18,635 nucleotides of DNA from an uncultured Sutterella sp. Lineage in GTDB: Bacteria; Pseudomonadota; Gammaproteobacteria; Burkholderiales; Burkholderiaceae_F. How positions within the stretch are numbered: the stretch's first letter is position 1; each line of letters opens with the position of its first letter. Position numbers and translations under genes: made by a program. Below, piece by piece: positions 14,175 through 18,635 of this stretch. The stretch covers positions 1-18,635 of the forward strand of contig UQOW01000022.1 in NCBI GenBank assembly GCA_900542805.1, written 5' to 3'. Below the pieces are notes generated by a model. That model did no database searches and had not been told where the DNA came from. It saw only the letters and a program-made list of their open reading frames with translations.

Positions 14175-14831
14175 ATGTCAGGGGACTGTTCGATTTCAGG
14201 CGATATTGAGATTCGTCCGGAAAGACCGGAGGAGTTTCGGAAAACCGAGGAACTCGTGCGCGCGGCATTTTGGAATGTGTATCGACCCGGGTGCACGGAA
14301 CACTTCGTATTGCATTGTTTAAGATCTGACCCGGACTTTGTTCAGGACCTCGATTTGGTGTTAACGCTTGACGGACTTTTGGCGGCCCAGATTGTCTTTG
14401 TCCGCTCGAGCATTGACTGCGGCAAGGGCAGGCACCTTCCCGTGATGACGTTCGGACCCGTTTCCGTCGCGCTGGCTTTTCAAAAGCGCGGGCTCGGATC
14501 GCTCCTTTTGCGTGAGGCAATCAAACGCGCGAAGGCGCTCGGCGTCGGGGCTCTCTGTATTACCGGGGACGTCGCCTTTTACCGACGCTTTGGCTTTACG
14601 TATGCCGGCGAGTTTTCGATTCGCTATCGGGATGCCGATCCGAACGATACGGTTGTTCCGTACTTTCTTATCAAAGAATTACACCCTGGATTTTTAACCG
14701 GCATCAGCGGCACGTATGCCGACCCGACCGTGTATTTTGCGGCTCAACGATTTGAGAAAGACTTCGAGCGCTTTGAAGCCACGTTCCCGCCACTGGAAAA
14801 GAAGATTCTTGCCGGGCAACTTTTTAACTAA
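14175..14831 (+). CDS. GNAT-family N-acetyltransferase (YhbS/COG3153-like)
   Basis: Predicted acetyl-CoA-dependent acetyltransferase. The pattern of the COG3153-type group is clear: an N-terminal IEIRPERPEEF, LVRAAFWNVYRPGCTEHF, then the acetyl-CoA loop FGPVSVALAFQKRGLGSLLL (Q/RxxGxG/A), and ITGDVAFYRRFGFTYAG. A C-terminal extension HPGFLTGISGTYADP also belongs to this group. The substrate is unknown. It begins 2 bases after the hydrogenase stop, with GAGGAG inside the hydrogenase 3' end, so the two are one operon and probably translationally coupled; whether they work together is open. Its TAA overlaps the stop of the convergent transglycosylase (CTAA, 4 bp). 218 aa, complete. Confidence 0.88.
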   Translation: MSGDCSISGDIEIRPERPEEFRKTEELVRAAFWNVYRPGCTEHFVLHCLRSDPDFVQDLDLVLTLDGLLAAQIVFVRSSIDCGKGRHLPVMTFGPVSVALAFQKRGLGSLLLREAIKRAKALGVGALCITGDVAFYRRFGFTYAGEFSIRYRDADPNDTVVPYFLIKELHPGFLTGISGTYADPTVYFAAQRFEKDFERFEATFPPLEKKILAGQLFN

Positions 14832-15904
14832 AAGAACAGGCGCTCGGACTCTTCAGTCAGTTCTGTCTCAATGGCCTCGGCCAGTTCCGCAACGCATTGT
14901 GCATAAAAGTACGAACGGTTGTATTTAAGAAGCGAGACAAAGTTTTCACTTCCGATGAACCACTGAACGTCCCGTGCCCCCGTTTCATCGGTTTGCGGCA
15001 GATCAATGAGAAGAACCTTGGTGGTCGCGGGCGCGTCGATGGCTTCAAGCGGCTCGACTCCGGCATCCAGGAGATTTTGAAGCGTTGTGTTGGCCACGAT
15101 TCCGCCTGCGTCCAAATCAAAAGCGTGGGAGACCGAACACGTGCAGGACCACTCCAGCGGCACGTCTTTGTTCCAACCGTAGTGGTGCATGAGGTTGGCC
15201 GTCGAGGCAATTGCATCGGGTGCCGAGTGCAGTAAATCGATTTTGCCGTCACCATCTAAGTCCACGCCGTACTTGAGAATGTTGGTCGGCATAAATTGCG
15301 GCATACCGACGGCTCCGGCGTAGCTTCCGCGTTGGGTGACCGGGTTAAAGTGTCCTTTCTCGCAAAGCACGAGGTAGGCGGCAAGCTCCTCGCGGAAAAA
15401 CGCGCTTCGCCGTTCGTGATCAAAGGAAAGCGTGGTCAGAACATCTAAAACCCGAAAGCGTCCGAGTGATTGCCCGTAGAGTGTTTCAATGCCTAAAAGG
15501 GCTGTCAGGATTGAGCCGGGAATTCCCCATCGGTCTTCCGAATAAGTTAGCCACTCGGCATTGCGGCGCATGAATTTTGTGCCTTTTTTGATGCGTTCGC
15601 CCGTCAGAAACCGGCGTCGATAAAGACGCCAGTCGCGCACCGGAGCAATGTCAGCGGCGCCTTTTTCCATGAGGCGCTTGGAAGTTTTCACGTGGCGTGC
15701 TTTGGAAAGGACGGCAAGGATTGCGCGCTCTTTTAAGCCGTAGCGAGCGGAAACTTTGCCTGCCCAGTCGATAACGTCCGGTCGCATTTCATAGCGGGCT
15801 TGATTGTCCGTGAAGGCATAGGCGCAAGGAATTCGAAGCGTAAAAAAAGAGCCCGCGACAAGCTTCAGGACCTGTCGCCTCATGAAATCGGGGTTTTTTA
15901 TCAC
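14828..15904 (-). CDS. MltB-type lytic murein transglycosylase
   Basis: Periplasmic enzyme that cleaves peptidoglycan to 1,6-anhydro-muropeptides during wall growth and recycling. Family marks: WGIPGSILTALLGIETLYGQ with catalytic Glu140, LTTLSFDHERRSAFFREEL, and GSYAGAVGMPQFMPTNILKY followed by the calcium-loop-like DLDGDGKIDL. Ends with a complete C-terminal domain. I choose the GTG ending at 15904: AAGGAG is 8 bases upstream, while the ATG 7 codons on (15883) and the ATGs upstream (16045, 15934) lack ribosome sites, and the longest frame runs into the HDAC-like gene. The N-terminus has RRQVLKLVAGSFF... and AYA before the mature part: a signal peptide with a Tat-like twin arginine. No lipobox. 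About 358 aa. Confidence 0.88.
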   Translation of the reverse strand: MIKNPDFMRRQVLKLVAGSFFTLRIPCAYAFTDNQARYEMRPDVIDWAGKVSARYGLKERAILAVLSKARHVKTSKRLMEKGAADIAPVRDWRLYRRRFLTGERIKKGTKFMRRNAEWLTYSEDRWGIPGSILTALLGIETLYGQSLGRFRVLDVLTTLSFDHERRSAFFREELAAYLVLCEKGHFNPVTQRGSYAGAVGMPQFMPTNILKYGVDLDGDGKIDLLHSAPDAIASTANLMHHYGWNKDVPLEWSCTCSVSHAFDLDAGGIVANTTLQNLLDAGVEPLEAIDAPATTKVLLIDLPQTDETGARDVQWFIGSENFVSLLKYNRSYFYAQCVAELAEAIETELTEESERLFF

Positions 15905-15960
15905 GGTTCTTGCTCCTTCGGATGCGTCAGCCATTACGGTTTGCCGAAGTTTATGTACGT

Positions 15961-15989
15961 TGCCAATGCCGTCAAAATAGCCTATTCTC
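15961..15989 (+). promoter_or_regulatory. Sigma-70-type promoter of the HDAC-like gene
   Basis: TTGCCA (15961-15966), a 17-bp spacer and TATTCT (15984-15989) make a good promoter. Transcription would start near 15996, 26 nt before the ATG, in the divergent gap with the transglycosylase gene. Confidence 0.65.
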
Positions 15990-16021
15990 GCCCTCATAGC
16001 CACTTTCGAGGAATTTTTCGT

Positions 16022-16936
16022 ATGGCCACGGGGTTCTTTACGCACAATCGGTGCTTGTCTGAGGACGAGGGGAGCACGAGTTTAGACCGTCCCGAGCGTA
16101 TCGAGCAGATTCATACGCTCATGCAGGCAAGCGCCTTAGCGCGCCGTGTTCGGGTTTACCAAGCGAACTCGGCGAGTAAAGCCGATATCCTTCACGTTCA
16201 CAGCCCCGAGTATCTCGAAAAACTCCGCGACCTTGCGCAAAAAGGAGCTGCCCTGACAGCAGAAACGCTTGTCACGCCGGAACTCCTTGAGGGTGCCTTT
16301 CTTAGCGCCGGTGCTGCCGTTGAGGCTGTCCGCGCGGTTCTTGACGGAACGCTGAAAAACGCCTTTGTCTGCGTCAGACCACCGGGACACCATGCCGGGC
16401 GCCAATTCGGAGGCGGGTTTTGTCTGATTAATTCGGCTGCTTGTGCCGTGCGTGCGGCAACACGAGTCCTCGGGTGCCGCCGTGTGGCCCTGATGGATGT
16501 CGATGCCCATCGAGCCGACGGAAGCGAAGATATTTTTGCGGGTGACGCGTCCGTCTTACTCTTTGACAGTTACCAGTCTACGGCCTTTCCGTACGGTGCA
16601 GCTCGGGCAACGGCAGCCAATGTTATCGATATGCCGCTTGAAGACGGCGCGCTCGGGCGAGAGGTCTTGGCCCGCATGGAAGCGGAGTGGCTGCCGCGCC
16701 TTTACGATTTCGCACCGGATTTGATTGTGCTTTCGTTCGGATTCGATACCCACTACGAGGATACGCAAACACTGCTGAAGTTTTCCGAATTTGACTACGC
16801 GTATTTAACGCGCCTTGTGATGCGTGCGGCACATGATTTGTGTTCCGATCGCCTCGTGAGCATCATGGAGGGCGGGTATAACAAAAAGGCCCTGGCTCGC
16901 TCCGTACTTGCGCACGTCGGAACCCTTGTACAATAA
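16022..16936 (+). CDS. Histone-deacetylase-fold amidohydrolase
   Basis: Zinc-dependent deacetylase of the HDAC/AcuC/acetylpolyamine amidohydrolase superfamily, 304 aa. Motifs: DRPERI near the N-terminus; RPPGHHAGRQFGGGFCLIN with the catalytic His pair H123/H124; DVDAHRADGSEDIF with metal ligands D161 and H163; LSFGFDTHYED with third ligand D242; and MEGGYN with the transition-state Tyr286. All catalytic residues are present, but the usual HHGNGT sequence after the ligand reads HRADGS. Start ATG 16022 has GAGGA upstream and a promoter further up; the open frame from 15800 overlaps the divergent gene and is rejected. In bacteria the family removes acetyl groups from lysine, polyamines or other amides; the substrate here is unknown. 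It probably shares an mRNA with the lipoprotein gene that follows. Confidence 0.92.
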   Translation: MATGFFTHNRCLSEDEGSTSLDRPERIEQIHTLMQASALARRVRVYQANSASKADILHVHSPEYLEKLRDLAQKGAALTAETLVTPELLEGAFLSAGAAVEAVRAVLDGTLKNAFVCVRPPGHHAGRQFGGGFCLINSAACAVRAATRVLGCRRVALMDVDAHRADGSEDIFAGDASVLLFDSYQSTAFPYGAARATAANVIDMPLEDGALGREVLARMEAEWLPRLYDFAPDLIVLSFGFDTHYEDTQTLLKFSEFDYAYLTRLVMRAAHDLCSDRLVSIMEGGYNKKALARSVLAHVGTLVQ

Positions 16937-16964
16937 GGTTGCACGTCATGTAGGAGAAACGCCC

Positions 16965-17447
16965 TTGAAGACATTGACTCGATTGATTTCGGTGGCCTGT
17001 TGCATCGGTTCCCTGGCAACGCTTGTCGGGTGCTCGGGTTTGCCGTATGCAATGAATCCGTATAGGTACCAATTCGATTCCGATCGCTCTCCGACGCTGT
17101 GCCTGATTGCCCGAAACGACAGTTCCGTCGCGATGACCTATGAAGTGAAAAAAGCTCTGGAAGAAAAGGGTTTTAAGATCCGTGAGGTCAATGAAATGTC
17201 CGCAACCGATTGCGTCGATTGTGTGCGATTTGACTGCGCCTTCGGGGGGTGGTCGAATGCGTCGCTGACAAGGGCCTCCTTGGAGTTGACACAGACCGAA
17301 AGCGATAAGACGCAGATCGTTCGCGTGTCGTCATCTGCGGAGGTGCCCGCAGGGCTAGCTAACGTCAACACGCTCGAAGCGATTGATACGATTCGCACGT
17401 TAGTTGACCGTCTTTTCCCACAGCCGATTCCTTGGAAAGCCGAGTAG
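16965..17447 (+). CDS. Small lipoprotein of unknown function
   Basis: 160-aa product with a classic lipoprotein signal: (M)KTLTRLISVACCIGSLA followed by lipobox LVGC, lipidated Cys23. Ser at +2 predicts an outer-membrane location. The mature part (about 138 aa) starts with an alpha/beta pattern (PTLCLIARNDSSVAMTYEVK), contains a CVDC pair and alternating strands, and ends near a PQPIPW motif; I do not recognise its family. The start is TTG at 16965, because AGGAG lies 8 bases upstream and the signal peptide begins there; a longer frame from 16908 overlaps the end of the deacetylase and would mask the signal. The 28-bp gap to the upstream gene suggests one operon. Convergent with gluQ. Confidence 0.8.
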   Translation: MKTLTRLISVACCIGSLATLVGCSGLPYAMNPYRYQFDSDRSPTLCLIARNDSSVAMTYEVKKALEEKGFKIREVNEMSATDCVDCVRFDCAFGGWSNASLTRASLELTQTESDKTQIVRVSSSAEVPAGLANVNTLEAIDTIRTLVDRLFPQPIPWKAE

Positions 17448-17460
17448 AACTCTTACTCGG
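17440..17460. terminator. Hairpin spanning the convergent stop codons of the lipoprotein and gluQ
   Basis: CCGAGTA (17440-17446) and TACTCGG (17454-17460) form a perfect 7-bp stem with a 7-nt loop, symmetrical on both strands. It overlaps both stop codons and could act as a bidirectional end signal, though no U-tract follows on either strand. Confidence 0.35.
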
Positions 17461-18340
17461 GCATGGCTTCCTGCCAAATCTTAACGGCGCTTTTCCAAAA
17501 AGCCTCAAGGGTCTTTTCACCGGTTTTAGGCAATCCGAAATGCCCGAGCAAGCTATCTAGGAGGCAAACGGGATTGTCGGCTATAACCGGTTGTGCTCGG
17601 TTTTGTTTGGACAGTTTCCGGCCGTCCCCGTCGCGCACAAGGGCAATGTGCATGTAGCGCGGCGTCGGGACATTGAGCGCCTGTTGCAAAAGGATTTGGC
17701 GCGGGGTGCTATCCAAAAGGTCCTGGCCGCGCACGATGTCGGTGATTTTTTGCGCGGCATCATCAAGGACCACGGCCAATTGATAGGCCCACAGACCGTC
17801 GGCTCGACGTACGATAAAGTCGCCTGTGCTTTGCGAAACGTCCTGACTCAAAGGGCCGCACAGTCGATCGACAAAGGAAACGGCCCCGCTTTGGGCGCGA
17901 AAACGCCAGGAACGAATCGGTTTGCCGTGGGTACCGCTGCGACAGGTGCCCGGGTAAACCCCGTTAGGGAGTGCCAGGCGCTTTTCTTCTTCCTCAATCT
18001 CTTTTCGTGTGCAGGCACAGCCGTAGATAAGATTCGCCTCTTTGAGCGTTTCAAAGACTTTTTCGTAAAGCTCGTCACGATCGGATTGTCGAATAACCGG
18101 CTCGTCGCTCACGAGATTGAACTCACTGAGTGTCTTCAAAATGCTTCGGGCGTAAGCATCCCGACATCGCTCTTGATCAACATCTTCAATGCGGATGAGC
18201 CAGGTTCCGTCGTGCGCACGAGCATCGAGAAAACTTGCCATGGCGCACGCAAGACTCCCGAGGTGGAGTTTTCCTGTGGGGCTCGGGGCAAAGCGACCTC
18301 GGTAGGGTGTCTGTCGAAATGGTAAAACTGAGGGTAACAC
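17453..18340 (-). CDS. gluQ: Glutamyl-Q tRNA(Asp) synthetase
   Basis: Paralogue of the glutamyl-tRNA synthetase catalytic domain that attaches glutamate to queuosine at position 34 of tRNA-Asp. HIGH-type motif APSPTGKLHLGSL (about 18-30), RIEDVDQERC, a zinc-binding cluster (CACT... YPGTCR), GLWAYQLAVVLDDA, VRGQDLLDSTPRQ, and a KMSKS-like KLSKQ. It lacks the C-terminal anticodon-binding domain, and 295 aa fits GluQ-RS (E. coli 308). The start is a GTG ending at 18340; no better start keeps the N-terminal strand, and there is no clear Shine-Dalgarno sequence. dksA, its frequent neighbour in Gammaproteobacteria, is not next to it. Divergent from tRNA-Gly. Confidence 0.94.
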   Translation of the reverse strand: MLPSVLPFRQTPYRGRFAPSPTGKLHLGSLACAMASFLDARAHDGTWLIRIEDVDQERCRDAYARSILKTLSEFNLVSDEPVIRQSDRDELYEKVFETLKEANLIYGCACTRKEIEEEEKRLALPNGVYPGTCRSGTHGKPIRSWRFRAQSGAVSFVDRLCGPLSQDVSQSTGDFIVRRADGLWAYQLAVVLDDAAQKITDIVRGQDLLDSTPRQILLQQALNVPTPRYMHIALVRDGDGRKLSKQNRAQPVIADNPVCLLDSLLGHFGLPKTGEKTLEAFWKSAVKIWQEAMPE

Positions 18341-18466
18341 GATGCGTCGTCAGGTTCATAAAGGGTTATCCAGGATGGCATTTTAAAAAAACGGAGCGAT
18401 TTTTTAATACTGACAAGGCAATCGTAAAGCGGCCCGAAACATCGCGCCGAACGCGAGAAATGCAAC

Positions 18467-18494
18467 TTGACAATACGGGGCGACTGTGTAAAAT
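18467..18494 (+). promoter_or_regulatory. Promoter of tRNA-Gly
   Basis: A perfect TTGACA (18467-18472), 16-bp spacer and TAAAAT (18489-18494) form a strong sigma-70 promoter. Transcription would start near 18501, about 7 nt before the tRNA. A GC-rich discriminator-like GCGG follows the -10. Confidence 0.75.
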
Positions 18495-18507
18495 GCGGAT
18501 TCTCGCT

Positions 18508-18583
18508 GCGGGAGTAGCTCAGTTGGTAGAGCGCAACCTTGCCAAGGTTGAGGTCGCGAGTTCGAGACTCGTCTCCCGCTCCA
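18508..18583 (+). tRNA. tRNA-Gly (anticodon GCC)
   Basis: 76-nt tRNA: acceptor GCGGGAG/CTCCCGC, D-arm AGCTCAGTTGGTAGAGC, anticodon stem CAACC/GGTTG around TTGCCAA giving anticodon GCC, T-arm CGAG-TTCGAGA-CTCG, encoded CCA. The 52 bases after it are T-rich (CTCTTTTTTCTCCC), which may help termination, but no clear hairpin is visible. Confidence 0.97.
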
Positions 18584-18635
18584 AAATCTCTTTTTTCTCC
18601 CTTCGTTTGTTTGTTCGTCAATAGGCGTTTGTCGT

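Noticed and set aside
15800..16021. 74-residue N-terminal extension of the HDAC-like gene
   Set aside because: It overlaps the divergent transglycosylase start and the promoter; the ATG at 16022 has a ribosome site and the family N-terminus.
18136..18621. Long minus-strand open frame across gluQ start and tRNA-Gly
   Set aside because: Its middle is the antisense translation of the tRNA (the familiar ESRTRDLNLG-type string), a known artefact of tRNA genes.

Overview
The window looks like chromosome of a Gram-negative proteobacterium of the Burkholderiales, most likely a gut anaerobe of the Sutterellaceae type. This is an inference from gene content: LplT next to RadA, Hsp33, GluQ-RS, an MltB-type lytic transglycosylase, a PuuP-like importer and an oxygen-sensitive [FeFe] hydrogenase, at moderate GC. 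No 16S rRNA is present, so the taxon is not proven. Most of the window is ordinary housekeeping and transport; there are a few accessory pockets.

Left part (1-6900): hslO (redox chaperone) is divergent from a PHP-domain RNase/phosphatase (rnm/trpH-like). Then come two paralogous lysophospholipid transporters (lplT) on the minus strand, separated by a frameshifted fossil of an IS200/IS605-type tnpB. radA follows, divergent from the second lplT.

Middle (6900-11600): a PuuP-like putrescine importer; then two small paralogous proteins of unknown function (112 and 110 aa, about half identical) that bracket a 1.2 kb AT-richer stretch with no convincing gene. That stretch carries a strong minus-strand terminator and several perfect inverted repeats. 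A LysR regulator stands divergent from the second small gene, with palindromes and a plus-strand terminator between them.

Right part (11600-18635): an orphan UreE-like protein that has lost the usual internal metal-binding histidines but ends in a 68-residue Cys/His tail; tRNA-Leu(UAG); a monomeric [FeFe] hydrogenase with two N-terminal ferredoxin clusters and a C-terminal rubredoxin-like domain, tightly coupled to a GNAT acetyltransferase; an MltB-like lytic transglycosylase convergent with them; a histone-deacetylase-fold hydrolase followed by a small lipoprotein; glutamyl-Q tRNA(Asp) synthetase; and tRNA-Gly(GCC).

The most unusual items are the rubredoxin-fused [FeFe] hydrogenase in a probable betaproteobacterium, the UreE-like metal-sponge protein, and the paralogous small-protein pair around a structured gene-free region. 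I found no CRISPR array, prophage or clear defence system.
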